A DNA stretch of 64,000 nucleotides from Dichloromethanomonas sp964477085 (lineage in GTDB: Bacteria > Bacillota > Desulfitobacteriia > Desulfitobacteriales > Syntrophobotulaceae): assembly GCA_964477085.1 (NCBI GenBank), contig CAYZDF010000008.1, positions 1-64,000 of the forward strand, read 5' to 3'. The notes under the pieces are model-generated. The model had not been told where the DNA came from and searched no databases. It was given only the letters and a program-made list of their open reading frames with translations. The translations under genes were made by a program, and so were the position numbers. Shown one piece after another: positions 51,285-60,709 of the stretch; position 1 is the stretch's first letter; every line of letters starts with the position of its first letter.

Positions 51285-53771
51285 ATGCAGGAGAAATACC
51301 TTTATAATGAAATTGAGCCTAAATGGCAGAAACGGTGGCTGGGACAACAGGCAGGGAAGACAGACAATGATCCGAACAAAGAAAAGTTTTATGCCTTAGC
51401 CATGTTTCCTTATCCATCGGGAAATCTGCACATGGGCCATGTCCGGAACTATTCGATCGTGGATGTTATCGCCCGCTTCAAAAGGATGCAGGGCTTTGAT
51501 GTACTGCACCCGATCGGTTGGGATGCTTTTGGACTTCCCGCTGAAAATGCAGCGATTAAAAATCAAACGCCCCCCGCTGAGTGGACCTGGAAGAACATCG
51601 CCAATATGAAGCGACAACTTCGAGAAATGGGGATCTCCTATGATTGGGATCGCGAGGTTGCAACCTGCCATCCTGGCTATTACAAATGGACGCAGTGGAT
51701 TTTCCTCCAATTCTATAAACATGGACTGGTCTATAAGAAAAAAGCGGCCGTCAACTGGTGTCCATCCTGTGCGACCGTTCTTGCCAATGAGCAGGTTGTT
51801 GAGGGGGCCTGTGAACGCTGTGAAACAGCTGTGACCAAAAAAGATCTTGAACAGTGGTTCTTCAAAATAACTGATTATTCAGAGCAGCTCTTAAATGATC
51901 TGGATAAGCTTACCGGATGGCCTGAAAAAGTTAAGACCATGCAGCGCAATTGGATCGGACGTTCGGAAGGAGCCGAGGCTAAGTTTAAGGTTGAAGGCAC
52001 CAAAGATATGATTTCGGTATTCACCACCAGAGTAGATACGATCTTCGGTGTCAGCTATATTGTATTAGCCCCTGAACATCCGCTGGTAACCCAATTGGTT
52101 AAGGGAACAGAGTATGAGAAAGATGTAATGGCCTTTATCGATAAAATGAAAGGTTTAAATGAGATAGCCCGTACCTCTACAGAGGCTGAAAAAGAGGGGA
52201 TGTACATCGGACAGCGTTGTATCAATCCCTTAAGCGGAGAGCTTATTCCAATATGGATCGCCAACTATGTACTTTTTGAATACGGTACGGGTGCGGTCAT
52301 GGGCGTACCTGGTCATGATGAGAGAGATTTCGAATTTGCTGAGAAGTATAATCTCCCGATCAAAAGGGTTATCCTGGATCCCAAGATGTCTGTCGAGGAT
52401 AAAGATGCTCCGATGGAAGTGGCTTATGTCGACGATGGGATTATGGTCAACTCGGCCGAATATGATGGTACGGATAATCGTACAGCTTGGGAGCGGATGG
52501 TCGGCAAATTGGAAAAATTCCAACTGGGTGAGCGTAAGATCAATTATCGCTTAAGAGACTGGCTTATTTCCCGTCAACGTTATTGGGGTGCGCCCATCCC
52601 CATGATTTACTGCGATCAATGCGGAACAGTGCCCGTTCCGGATGAGCAGTTACCGGTAGAACTTCCAGCGGATGTCGTCTTTAAAGCCGGTGAGAATCCG
52701 CTTACCACCTCTCAAAGCTTCGTCAATGCCACCTGTCCTCAGTGTGGCGGTAAAGCCCGCAGAGAGACAGATACCATGGATACATTCATGTGTTCTTCCT
52801 GGTACTATCTCAGGTATTGTGATCCCCGCAATACTGAGAAGGCTTTTGAGGAAAAGACCACGGCCAAATGGATGAATGTCGATCAATATGTCGGTGGTGT
52901 GGAACACGCTATTCTGCACTTGCTCTATTCCCGTTTCTTTACCAAAGCACTCAGGGATTTCGGCTATCTGGAAGTTGATGAGCCTTTTGAAAATCTTCTG
53001 ACACAGGGAATGGTCTGTATGGACGGTTCCAAAATGTCTAAGTCCAAAGGCAACGTCGTCAGTCCGGAAGAGATCATTGAGAAGTACGGTGCTGATACCG
53101 CAAGGATGTTTATCCTCTTTGCTGCACCGCCGGAAAGAGATCTGGAATGGAGTGACCAGGGAGTTGAAGGGTGTTTCCGTTTCCTTAACCGTGTCTGGCG
53201 TCTGGTTGCACAGTATGAAGAGGCACTGAAACAAGGTGGTAAGGAAGTCACACTATCCTTTGGAAACATTGACGCTAATGCCAAAAAGATGCGCTTTAAT
53301 ACCCATACAGCTATCAAACGGGTTACCAATGATGTGGGAACACGTTTCAATTTCAATACAGCGATCAGTTCCATCATGGAGCTTGTCAATGTTCTGTATC
53401 TGTATAAAGAACAAAAAGACGTCAATCTTGCCGTCGCTCGTGAAGGGATCGAAGCTGTCCTTAAGCTTCTAGCTCCTTTTGCACCCCATATTACCGAAGA
53501 ACTTTGGAGTGAGCTGGGTTATACCGAGAGCATTCACAAAGAAAGCTGGCCGGTATTGGATGAAAGTGCTCTGGTAGAAGAAGAAATTACTATCATCCTT
53601 CAGGTTAACGGTAAAGTACGGGATAAGGTCCAAGTTCCGGCTGAGATTTCCAAAGAAGATCTGGAAAAGCTGATTCTGACTTCGGACAAAATCAATCAGT
53701 ACCTGGAAGGGAAAACGGCCATCAAAGTTATCACTGTCCCGGGGAAACTCGTTAACATTGTTGTAAAGTAA
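51285..53771 (+). CDS. leuS: Leucyl-tRNA synthetase
   Basis: 828 aa from the ATG at 51285 (GGAGGT upstream). HIGH-type motif PYPSGNLHMGHVRNY at about residue 40. Zinc-like cysteines CPSCATV and CERCETA. CP1 editing domain with the T-rich and GTGAVMGVPGHDERD motifs intact. KMSKS motif in GSKMSKSKGNVV at about residue 584. Bacterial LeuRS type. Regulated by the T-box upstream. Confidence 0.97.
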   Translation: MQEKYLYNEIEPKWQKRWLGQQAGKTDNDPNKEKFYALAMFPYPSGNLHMGHVRNYSIVDVIARFKRMQGFDVLHPIGWDAFGLPAENAAIKNQTPPAEWTWKNIANMKRQLREMGISYDWDREVATCHPGYYKWTQWIFLQFYKHGLVYKKKAAVNWCPSCATVLANEQVVEGACERCETAVTKKDLEQWFFKITDYSEQLLNDLDKLTGWPEKVKTMQRNWIGRSEGAEAKFKVEGTKDMISVFTTRVDTIFGVSYIVLAPEHPLVTQLVKGTEYEKDVMAFIDKMKGLNEIARTSTEAEKEGMYIGQRCINPLSGELIPIWIANYVLFEYGTGAVMGVPGHDERDFEFAEKYNLPIKRVILDPKMSVEDKDAPMEVAYVDDGIMVNSAEYDGTDNRTAWERMVGKLEKFQLGERKINYRLRDWLISRQRYWGAPIPMIYCDQCGTVPVPDEQLPVELPADVVFKAGENPLTTSQSFVNATCPQCGGKARRETDTMDTFMCSSWYYLRYCDPRNTEKAFEEKTTAKWMNVDQYVGGVEHAILHLLYSRFFTKALRDFGYLEVDEPFENLLTQGMVCMDGSKMSKSKGNVVSPEEIIEKYGADTARMFILFAAPPERDLEWSDQGVEGCFRFLNRVWRLVAQYEEALKQGGKEVTLSFGNIDANAKKMRFNTHTAIKRVTNDVGTRFNFNTAISSIMELVNVLYLYKEQKDVNLAVAREGIEAVLKLLAPFAPHITEELWSELGYTESIHKESWPVLDESALVEEEITIILQVNGKVRDKVQVPAEISKEDLEKLILTSDKINQYLEGKTAIKVITVPGKLVNIVVK

Positions 53772-53828
53772 AGAAAACCTGACAAAAGCTTAGGAATTGA
53801 ATAATATATTGTGCTTTAATACAAAAAA

Positions 53829-53862
53829 AGGTCGCTGTGATTAAAATCCAGCGGCTTTTTAT
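53829..53862 (+). terminator. Terminator after leuS
   Basis: AGGTCGCTG (53829-53837) pairs with CAGCGGCTT (53849-53857, two wobbles), followed by TTT. Confidence 0.7.
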
Positions 53863-53966
53863 TCTTTGGGTTCTGTTATGTCAGAGTTCATTGGCGTTAA
53901 GACCAATAAGTGCTTTCAGTGAATAGAGTCAAACAGTTGATGAAGTCCGTTACGTTTTGATAATCC

Positions 53967-54686
53967 TTAGACGAATAATTGAGTTAAGTCCACATCTAAA
54001 CCTTCAAAGGTTGGTGATTGCGCTGTTTCTTTGGCCCGATAAACAACATATTCCATAATATCATCTTCTGCAAAGACGTATACGTAAACCTCCTGACGGA
54101 AAAGGTTGACGATCCAGTACTCTTTAACTCCGGCATGAAGATAGAGATTAAGCTTCTTGAGCATATCTTTCTTTTGGGTGGATTCGGAGAGAATCTCCAC
54201 TAACAAAGTGGGTACACCGAAGTATCTTCCTTTTTCATTAATGTTAGCGGTATCACAGATCACAATAATGTCAGGTTGAACTACATTTTTATTGTCATCG
54301 ATGGTTAACGTAACATCGAAAGGAGCAGTAAGCGGACGACAAGGCTTACCTTTAAAATATTGGTACATGATCGTTAGGAGCTCAACGATGATGCATTGAT
54401 GATCATAAGAAGGAGAAGCTAACAGATAGACTTCTCCATCGATATATTCATAACGTTTTTCACTGGCTTCTGAAAGCTTCAAAAAGTCCTCATAAGTAAT
54501 CCGCTCATTTTTATATGAATAGTCTTCGGCACCCTCGGCAATGGTTGGATAAATTTCCAGAGGCTCCTTATAGGACTTTATGACCGCTATTTTTTTCCCG
54601 TTTTTAGCGATGACTACATCCTCAAACTGAGCAAGTTTCAGATACCGGCCAAAATTATTTTGGGCTTCGGTTGACGATATTTCCAT
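53967..54686 (-). CDS. Phd-antitoxin-like domain fused to Uma2 nuclease-fold domain
   Basis: 239 aa. Residues about 1-50 (EISSTEAQNNFGRYLKLAQFEDVVIAKNGKKIAVI) are a Phd/YefM-type antitoxin DNA-binding fold. Residues about 62-230 are a Uma2/DUF820 PD-(D/E)xK-like domain: YEYIDGEVYLLASPS, VVQPDIIVI, PTLLVEILSEST and KLNLYLHAGVKEYWIV. The Phd half normally neutralises a toxin; Uma2 is nuclease-like and of unknown role. Having both in one chain suggests a self-regulating unit. GAGGTG before the ATG on the minus strand. No separate toxin is adjacent. Confidence 0.82.
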   Translation of the reverse strand: MEISSTEAQNNFGRYLKLAQFEDVVIAKNGKKIAVIKSYKEPLEIYPTIAEGAEDYSYKNERITYEDFLKLSEASEKRYEYIDGEVYLLASPSYDHQCIIVELLTIMYQYFKGKPCRPLTAPFDVTLTIDDNKNVVQPDIIVICDTANINEKGRYFGVPTLLVEILSESTQKKDMLKKLNLYLHAGVKEYWIVNLFRQEVYVYVFAEDDIMEYVVYRAKETAQSPTFEGLDVDLTQLFV

Positions 54687-54853
54687 AAAACACCTCGTCT
54701 TAGCTAAAATAAATTATTAGCTAAGACATATTATAAAGCATAAAATTTATTTGTAAATATTTGGTATGCATTTTATGGATATAATTTTGGTATTTTCAAG
54801 AGCATTATTGTTCCGTCTTTAGAAATAAATTTTAAGGCACTTTTGATTTGCTC

Positions 54854-55705
54854 TTATATACACCCTTTCAGGAGTATTGCCCCTGTTATCTGCTCGATCA
54901 GTTTGGATTCGAATTCTCTGGCTTTCTTGACTTCGATCCGGGATGGATTCCCACAATAACCCAAAGGATACGCTTTTTTAACATCATCCCAGCCCTTGGA
55001 CCAGACTGCCGCTTCATCAACTGTTGTTTTGGTGGATTGCAGGGTTTTGGCTAGAGATGTCCTGACATGATCAGGAAAGACAGCTGACATCCAGCTGGTT
55101 TCGAAAGTCCCGGCATGAAGATCTACATAGAGAGAAGGGGATGTAAAGGAAGGCATATTATATGGTATTGCAAAATCTTCTGTTCCGGTTAGATTGTATT
55201 GGCCCAGACTTTGGTCAGGTATAAGAGTTAAAACATTGATACCCTCAGTTCGAGCCTGCTTTATAGCTTGGATGATAGCAGAGTTATGCTGTGGATCACC
55301 ATGAATATTGACGATGATCATGGTGCTGAATCCCCAACGCATGATATCCGAGAGAATATCAAGTAATAGATGGATCATAGTCTGAGATTTAAGATTAAAG
55401 GAGCCAGGAAACGAACCTGTTGAATGATTCCTCCCCCAAAAGACAGGAGGAGCAATAATGGTGTATTTTTCATGCTGCTGCCAAAGATTTTCCTGTAGTT
55501 TTAAACAGATATGATTGGTTAGATAAGTATTTGTCCCTATTGGCAGATGAGGACCGTACTCTTCGATGGCCGAGACGGGAATTAGAACAGCTGAACCTCC
55601 AGTCGCTGCCTGTTCGATCTCCTTATACGTCATATCAGACATCGATCCTGTCAAGGGAGGGCTTTTTTTATCCCTTTTCATGAAGGGTATTAAGCTCAAT
55701 AACAT
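54854..55705 (-). CDS. Creatininase-family protein with altered metal ligands
   Basis: 283 aa. Family core: VLIPVSAIEEYGPHLPIGTN (normally E-x-H-GPHLP-x-GTD), TMIIVNIHGDPQHNSAII (normally NGHGGN) and YVDLHAGTFETSWM (normally DxHAGExET). So His after the first Glu is Tyr, the Asp in GTD is Asn, and the Glu in HAGE is Thr. Creatininase-type amidohydrolases use these for two metals, so activity may be changed or lost. GGAGG lies upstream of the ATG at 55705. It is a single minus-strand gene; its neighbour is the Phd-Uma2 gene. Confidence 0.75.
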   Translation of the reverse strand: MLLSLIPFMKRDKKSPPLTGSMSDMTYKEIEQAATGGSAVLIPVSAIEEYGPHLPIGTNTYLTNHICLKLQENLWQQHEKYTIIAPPVFWGRNHSTGSFPGSFNLKSQTMIHLLLDILSDIMRWGFSTMIIVNIHGDPQHNSAIIQAIKQARTEGINVLTLIPDQSLGQYNLTGTEDFAIPYNMPSFTSPSLYVDLHAGTFETSWMSAVFPDHVRTSLAKTLQSTKTTVDEAAVWSKGWDDVKKAYPLGYCGNPSRIEVKKAREFESKLIEQITGAILLKGCI

Positions 55706-55906
55706 ATTTTATTTACCTCCATCCTCGTTTTCAGTGCCCAATGTATTATTTGCTATGAAATAGCCTGGTCGCCCATAAATATTTAACTAACTATGTTATT
55801 TATAATTTATGCCTTGCTATGCTAAATGTGTTTCTGCTTCGCTAGGCTCAAAAGCTTATATCTTATTACACAAACAGCAACATGCAACTTTACAATTCTT
55901 TAAGGG

Positions 55907-55935
55907 TTGTAAGGCAAGCCTGAAAGTGATATAAT
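55907..55935 (+). promoter_or_regulatory. Promoter of the opuA leader
   Basis: TTGTAA (55907-55912) and TATAAT (55930-55935) with a 17-bp spacer, 50 bp before the riboswitch. Confidence 0.7.
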
Positions 55936-55984
55936 TCTAATGATAAGTACACATGATAATTAAAAGCAAAATAATGCTTATTTT

Positions 55985-56080
55985 TTTTCGGAAAGAGCGG
56001 GGGAACCAATTCAGTGGGGCGAATCACATTGCTGTGTAGGGTTAACAGACACCCGAGTCCGTCAGCTAACTCCGTAAGTT
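55985..56080 (+). ncRNA. c-di-AMP riboswitch (ydaO/yuaA class)
   Basis: The conserved blocks occur in order: AGCGGGGGAACC (55995-), TGGGGCGAATC (56035-), then ACCCGAGTCCGTCAGCTAAC and TCCGTAAGT (56051-56079), the hallmark of the class. CGGA (55989) can pair with TCCG (56071) as P1. c-di-AMP binding normally turns expression off via a downstream terminator, which is present at 56148. The regulated genes are the osmolyte importer that follows. Confidence 0.9.
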
Positions 56081-56147
56081 TAAGTCTGGGCTTCTGGTTT
56101 TTATTTTAAAATAGCCATTCCTTGTTTATTTATTTACAAGGTCAAGC

Positions 56148-56180
56148 CCCTTGCTTTTTGCTGCAATCAAGGGTTTTTTC
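56148..56180 (+). terminator. Riboswitch expression-platform terminator
   Basis: CCCTTG (56148-56153) pairs with CAAGGG (56168-56173), followed by TTTTTT. It lies 68 bp after the aptamer. Confidence 0.75.
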
Positions 56181-56304
56181 TATTTATAAACATTGAGTTT
56201 AATGTTCTTTAGATTATTACTAAGCTTTTGCCTTTTGGTGCAAACTAGAATGAATATTCATGAAAGCTTTTTGTAATCTGCAAGCTTAAAGGAGGATGGA
56301 GAAA

Positions 56305-57564
56305 ATGACTGATAAAATCGTGGTTTCTAATCTAATCAAAATATTTGGATCTCATCCTCAAAAAGCATTGACCATGCTTCAAGAAGGGAAGAGTAAAGCA
56401 GAAATTCTGAAAGAAACAGGACTGACGGTGGGTATCAACAATATCAGTTTTTCGATTAGACAGGGCGAGATGTTTGTTGTCATGGGGCTTTCCGGAAGTG
56501 GTAAATCCACAGTGCTGAGATGCCTCAATCGACTGATCGAACCAAGTTCCGGAGAGATTAGTATTGATGGTGTCGATATCACTAAAATGAGTGATAAAAG
56601 TTTACGGAAATTTAGACAAGAAAAAACAGCGATGGTCTTTCAACAATTTGCTCTATTGCCACACCGTACCGTGCTTCAAAACACGGTGTATGGCTTAGAA
56701 GTCCAGGGCGTATCTAAGAAAGAGAGAGAGCAGAAAGCGATCGAGTCCTTGGAACTGGTCGGCTTAAAAGGATGGGAGAACAAGTACCCCGCTCAGCTGA
56801 GCGGTGGTATGAAACAGCGTGTAGGCTTAGCTCGTGCCTTAACCAACGATGCGGATATTCTGCTGATGGATGAGGCTTTTAGTGCCTTGGACCCGCTGAT
56901 CAGAGAAGAGATGCAGGACGAACTTCTTAGCCTTAAGCAAAAAATGAATAAGACCATTGTCTTTATTACCCATGATTTAAATGAGGCCTTGAAGCTTGGA
57001 GATAGAATCGCCTTCCTGCGGGACGGAGGGCTGGTTCAGGTAGGAACACCCGAAGAAATTATTACCAACCCGGCTGATGACTATGTTGCCAAGTTTGTGA
57101 GAGGCGTAGATCGCAGCAAAATCCTGACAGCCGGGGATGTGATGAAAAAACCGCATCCGCTGATTACCTTACGTGATGGTCCTAACGTTGCTTTAAGAAC
57201 CATGAAAGAACATGGGATCTCCAGTCTTTTTGTGGTGGACAGAGAAAAGCATCTACGAGGGATCATCACTGTTGAAGGTGCCGTAGAAGCCCGCAATGCC
57301 GGAATCACTAACTTGAGTGAAATAGAATTGGCACAAGGTCCTGTCGTGAAAGAAGAAGATGCACTTCTTAATACACTCGGTGTCATTGCCGAAAGTAAGC
57401 TGCCGATGGCGGTGGTCAACGATGATTATAAGCTGATCGGAATTATCGTCAGAGGGTCAGTTTTAGCTGCACTGTCTTCGGATAACAAGGCAAATGAGGA
57501 TACTATCGAAACCCTTAAATCAACTGAACACCCAGTAACTATGGGGGGTGCAGACCATGAATAA
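56305..57564 (+). CDS. Glycine betaine/proline ABC transporter ATPase (OpuAA/ProV)
   Basis: 419 aa from ATG 56305; GGAGG at 56291-56295 is 9 bp upstream, and ATG 56296 is too close. Walker A GLSGSGKST, signature LSGGMKQR, Walker B DILLMDEAFSALD, His-loop ITHD. The N-terminus has the KSKAEILKETG leader typical of ProV/OpuAA, and two CBS domains (from residue about 280) form the osmosensing or c-di-AMP-binding regulatory part. With the next two genes it makes a complete importer. Confidence 0.93.
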   Translation: MTDKIVVSNLIKIFGSHPQKALTMLQEGKSKAEILKETGLTVGINNISFSIRQGEMFVVMGLSGSGKSTVLRCLNRLIEPSSGEISIDGVDITKMSDKSLRKFRQEKTAMVFQQFALLPHRTVLQNTVYGLEVQGVSKKEREQKAIESLELVGLKGWENKYPAQLSGGMKQRVGLARALTNDADILLMDEAFSALDPLIREEMQDELLSLKQKMNKTIVFITHDLNEALKLGDRIAFLRDGGLVQVGTPEEIITNPADDYVAKFVRGVDRSKILTAGDVMKKPHPLITLRDGPNVALRTMKEHGISSLFVVDREKHLRGIITVEGAVEARNAGITNLSEIELAQGPVVKEEDALLNTLGVIAESKLPMAVVNDDYKLIGIIVRGSVLAALSSDNKANEDTIETLKSTEHPVTMGGADHE

Positions 57565-58399
57565 AATACCGTTGGCGCAATCAGTCGATAAGGGAGTCAA
57601 ATGGTTACAGAATAATTTTGGCGACAGCTTAGACGCTTTCTCGGATGCTTTCGGTGATGTAATCAATTCCCTGAAAACATTTCTTGGGATTCTGCCCTGG
57701 TGGCTTATCATACTTCTCTTTGTTGCACTTGCCTGGAAAGCAAGCGGTTGGAAGCTATCCCTGGGAACGGCTGTCGGATTATTCTTCATTTATAATCTGG
57801 GGCTTTGGGGACCGTTCTTAGATACCCTTGTACTAGTTATTATTTCGGCAATCGTTTCGATCATTATCGGTGTTCCTCTTGGAATATTGGGTGCGCGCAA
57901 TGACAGGTTTCATTGGGTCATATCTCCGATCTTGGACTTTATGCAGACCATGCCTTCATTTGTTTATCTCATACCGGCTTTGATGTTCTTTGGTATCGGG
58001 AAGGTTCCTGCTGTTTTTGCGACAGTGATTTTTGCCATGCCGCCAGCCATTAGGCTTACCGACCTGGGGATCCGTCAGGTCCCAGTTGATCTTGTGGAGG
58101 TTGGGGAGGCCTTTGGATCCACTCCCGGTCAGCTGCTGTGGAAGATTCAGCTGCCCGTTGCCTTACCGACGATCATGGCAGGAATTAACCAGACGATGAT
58201 GCTGTCCTTATCCATGGTGGTCATCGCCGCGATGATCGGGGCAGGCGGACTGGGTGGCGGCGTTCTGGAAGCCATCGGTCAGCTGAAAGTGGGGATGGGT
58301 TTTGAATATGGGGTTACCGTGGTGATCATGGCAATCATATTGGACAGACTAACTCAAGGGATCGGAAGTTCACTAAGAACTGAAGATAAACACAAATAA
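57557..58399 (+). CDS. Glycine betaine/proline ABC transporter permease (OpuAB/ProW)
   Basis: 280 aa from ATG 57557 (GGGGGG upstream); overlaps the ATPase gene by 8 bp, so it is translationally coupled. Six or seven membrane spans; the permease EAA-like loop is VEVGEAFGSTPGQLLWKIQLP. The N-terminal soluble helix (VKWLQNNFGDSLDAFSDAF) is typical of ProW/OpuAB. It forms the membrane channel. Confidence 0.93.
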   Translation: MNKIPLAQSVDKGVKWLQNNFGDSLDAFSDAFGDVINSLKTFLGILPWWLIILLFVALAWKASGWKLSLGTAVGLFFIYNLGLWGPFLDTLVLVIISAIVSIIIGVPLGILGARNDRFHWVISPILDFMQTMPSFVYLIPALMFFGIGKVPAVFATVIFAMPPAIRLTDLGIRQVPVDLVEVGEAFGSTPGQLLWKIQLPVALPTIMAGINQTMMLSLSMVVIAAMIGAGGLGGGVLEAIGQLKVGMGFEYGVTVVIMAIILDRLTQGIGSSLRTEDKHK

Positions 58400-58413
58400 G
58401 GAGGATACAAAAA

Positions 58414-59307
58414 ATGGTTCAAAATTTTAAAGGATGGCGAAAGTTTATTGTTTTTGCACTCGTTGCTGTGCTGGTCATGAGCTTGGCAGCAGGCTGCTCT
58501 AATGCTAACCAGCCTGCAGGTGATGCATCAAAGGACAAAGGTACGGTGAAGATAGGTTATGTGAATTGGGCTGAGTGTATCGCCGTAAGTAATCTGTGGA
58601 GGGTTATTCTGGAAGATCAAGGCTATAAAGTTGAACTTACCCCGCTGGATGTGGCGCCGTTGTTTGTTGGTTTGAACAAAGGAGATATCGATGTCTTTAT
58701 GGATTCCTGGTTACCTATCACCCACCAGACCTACTGGAAAGAACATAAAGACAATCTTGAAGATTATGGTATCTGGTATAAGGAACCTGCTAAGATCGGG
58801 CTGGTCGTACCCAAATATGTCACGATAGATTCCATTGAAGAGATGAAAGCTGAAGCCACAAAATTTGATGGCAAGATTATCGGTATCGATCCCGGCGCCG
58901 GTATCATGAAAGCATCTGATAGGGCCAATACCAGTTATGGCTTAGGCTTCGAAGTCGTACAAAGTAGTGAACCGGCCATGATGGCTGCCATGGAGAAAGC
59001 GTATGGCAAGAATGAATGGATTGCTATTACGGGATGGAGTCCGCACTGGATGTTCGCCAAATATGATCTCAAGTATTTAGACGATCCCAAGAAGGAATTT
59101 GGTGAAGCCGAAGAGATCCATACCTTAGCCAACAAAGAATTCAGCACGACGCAACCTGAAGTCGCTGCCATGCTGAAGAAATTCAAAATGACGGACTCCC
59201 AGATCGGAAGTCTGGAAGGCTTGATCAATGGCGGAATGGAACCATTAGAAGCAGCGAAAAAGTGGATTGCAGACAATCAGGATGCTGTGGATGGCTGGAT
59301 AAAGTAA
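58414..59307 (+). CDS. Glycine betaine-binding lipoprotein (OpuAC/ProX type)
   Basis: 297 aa. Signal peptide with lipobox SLAAGC (Cys about residue 28). The OpuAC-type domain has VNWAECIAVSNLW, MDSWLPITHQTYWKEH and TGWSPHWMFAKYDLKYLDDP, whose Trp residues form the aromatic box that holds quaternary amines. AAGGAGGATA before the ATG. Substrate is likely glycine betaine; other compatible solutes are possible. Last gene of the operon. Confidence 0.93.
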   Translation: MVQNFKGWRKFIVFALVAVLVMSLAAGCSNANQPAGDASKDKGTVKIGYVNWAECIAVSNLWRVILEDQGYKVELTPLDVAPLFVGLNKGDIDVFMDSWLPITHQTYWKEHKDNLEDYGIWYKEPAKIGLVVPKYVTIDSIEEMKAEATKFDGKIIGIDPGAGIMKASDRANTSYGLGFEVVQSSEPAMMAAMEKAYGKNEWIAITGWSPHWMFAKYDLKYLDDPKKEFGEAEEIHTLANKEFSTTQPEVAAMLKKFKMTDSQIGSLEGLINGGMEPLEAAKKWIADNQDAVDGWIK

Positions 59308-59360
59308 TTACACGCTGATTTATTTATTATGATGCTAATCTCTCAGAGAGATTATTATTG

Positions 59361-59396
59361 AAACGGGGAACTTGTTATAAGTCCCCCGTTTTTTTG
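59361..59396 (+). terminator. Terminator after opuA operon
   Basis: AAACGGGG (59361-59368) pairs with CCCCGTTT (59384-59391), then T residues. A second hairpin AATCTCT/AGAGATT lies just upstream (59337-59353). Confidence 0.85.
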
Positions 59397-59496
59397 ATTT
59401 TTATGATTTCGATTAAGAAGCTTTTTAACTGTAAGTCTTTGCATTTGAGCCAAAGAAATAAAATCATAAGAATAATAGATAATTAGAATTCATTTA

Positions 59497-59781
59497 CTAA
59501 TAGGGGTACGGGTAACCTCCATAAGGATAACCATAAGCAGCTCTAGTACCAACGCCATAGCCAAGACCATAAGCAAAAGGAATTGTTAACGCCAGCGCTG
59601 CTATACCTAAGAACGGGAGCCAAAGAAATCCTGGATTATCGGAGTGGAATAAGATACCATCAGGACGGACCTCTACGATCTCTCCATGATAGGTTTTACC
59701 ATCGAAAAGATGAACGGTAGCACGCCTTCCAGCATAGGGAGCGACCATAGCATAATTCATTTGATTTCCTTTAAATAACAT
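59497..59781 (-). CDS. Small membrane protein with Gly/Tyr/Pro-rich tail
   Basis: 94 aa, or 87 aa from the second ATG (59760), which also has AAGGA upstream. Residues about 15-45 (GRRATVHLFDGKTYHGEIVEVRPDGILFH) look like a small SH3/Sm-like beta barrel. A hydrophobic span follows (FLGIAALALTIPFAYGLGYG), then a tail rich in Gly, Tyr and Pro (AYGYPYGGYPYPY), reminiscent of spore coat or exosporium proteins. AAAGGAGG upstream. I cannot name it; a spore-surface role is a guess from composition. Confidence 0.6.
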   Translation of the reverse strand: MLFKGNQMNYAMVAPYAGRRATVHLFDGKTYHGEIVEVRPDGILFHSDNPGFLWLPFLGIAALALTIPFAYGLGYGVGTRAAYGYPYGGYPYPY

Positions 59782-60006
59782 TAAAGAGAGTACCTCCTTT
59801 ATAAATTATTACCTTAAAAAATAGGTTAGTATAATCTATGCAAATGGAAGGAAAAGGTAATTACTTTTGCTATGGTGTTTTCCTTTGTTCTTTCAGTTTA
59901 AGCGATGTATTGATTTACAAAAAAAGAGAAGGAAATTTCCTATAATTGGAGAATAATAACAGAATAGACAAAAATTGAAAGAACTCTCGGGCGGGAGGTT
60001 TGTCTG

Positions 60007-60597
60007 TTGGATAAAAGAGTCAGGCTTCTTTGGTGGAGCACTTTGGGTATCCTGTTGATTATTGCTTGTTTGAAATTCCTGCTGCCGGTAAGATCACCAG
60101 TCAAAATGGAACAGGCACAAGCCAATAGAGAGATCGTTGTCTACATTACCGGAGCGGTTAATCACCCTGGTCTTTTACATCTTCCTTTGGATGCCAGGTT
60201 AGAGGATGCTTTAGTAAAAGCTGATTTGCGGATCGACGCTGATCGAGAAGCACTTAATCCTGCTCAGAAACTAAAAGACGGCCAGAAAATTATCGTTCCA
60301 TGTAAGAAGGTCACCCCTGATATTCCGGAAACAACTGTGGCAGCAGGTCTAACACCAACACCAAGCACCTCACCAGCAAAAGATGAAGGAAGCTATAACG
60401 CCCGGATAAACATCAACACCGCTGGGGTTAACCAATTGGATACTATCCCTGGCATAGGCCCTTCCCTGGCCCAAAGGATCATTGAATACCGGACCCAGAA
60501 CGGTCTGTTCTCCAGCCCTGATGAAATTCAGAATGTCTCGGGAATAGGAGCCAAAACTTATCAAAAGATGGCAGATTATATAACGGTAGGACCGTAG
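60007..60597 (+). CDS. comEA: Competence DNA-binding protein ComEA
   Basis: 196 aa from TTG 60007 (GGGAGG 8 bp upstream). One membrane span (LGILLIIACLKFLLPV), SLBB domain (VVYITGAVNHPGLLHLP at about 40-100), Pro/Thr linker, then two helix-hairpin-helix motifs (NTAGVNQLDTIPGIGPSLAQRII and IQNVSGIGAKTYQKMADYI). It binds incoming DNA outside the membrane. comEC is 112 bp downstream, as in Bacillus minus comEB. Confidence 0.93.
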   Translation: MDKRVRLLWWSTLGILLIIACLKFLLPVRSPVKMEQAQANREIVVYITGAVNHPGLLHLPLDARLEDALVKADLRIDADREALNPAQKLKDGQKIIVPCKKVTPDIPETTVAAGLTPTPSTSPAKDEGSYNARININTAGVNQLDTIPGIGPSLAQRIIEYRTQNGLFSSPDEIQNVSGIGAKTYQKMADYITVGP

Positions 60598-60709
60598 AAT
60601 GAAAAATTTAACACATATATAATAGAAAGAATAAGCTGTCAAAAAAATTAATAAGCAAAACAAAGGAAACAAACACTTCTTGTGCTGTTGAAGAAAAGGT
60701 GGCTAAACA

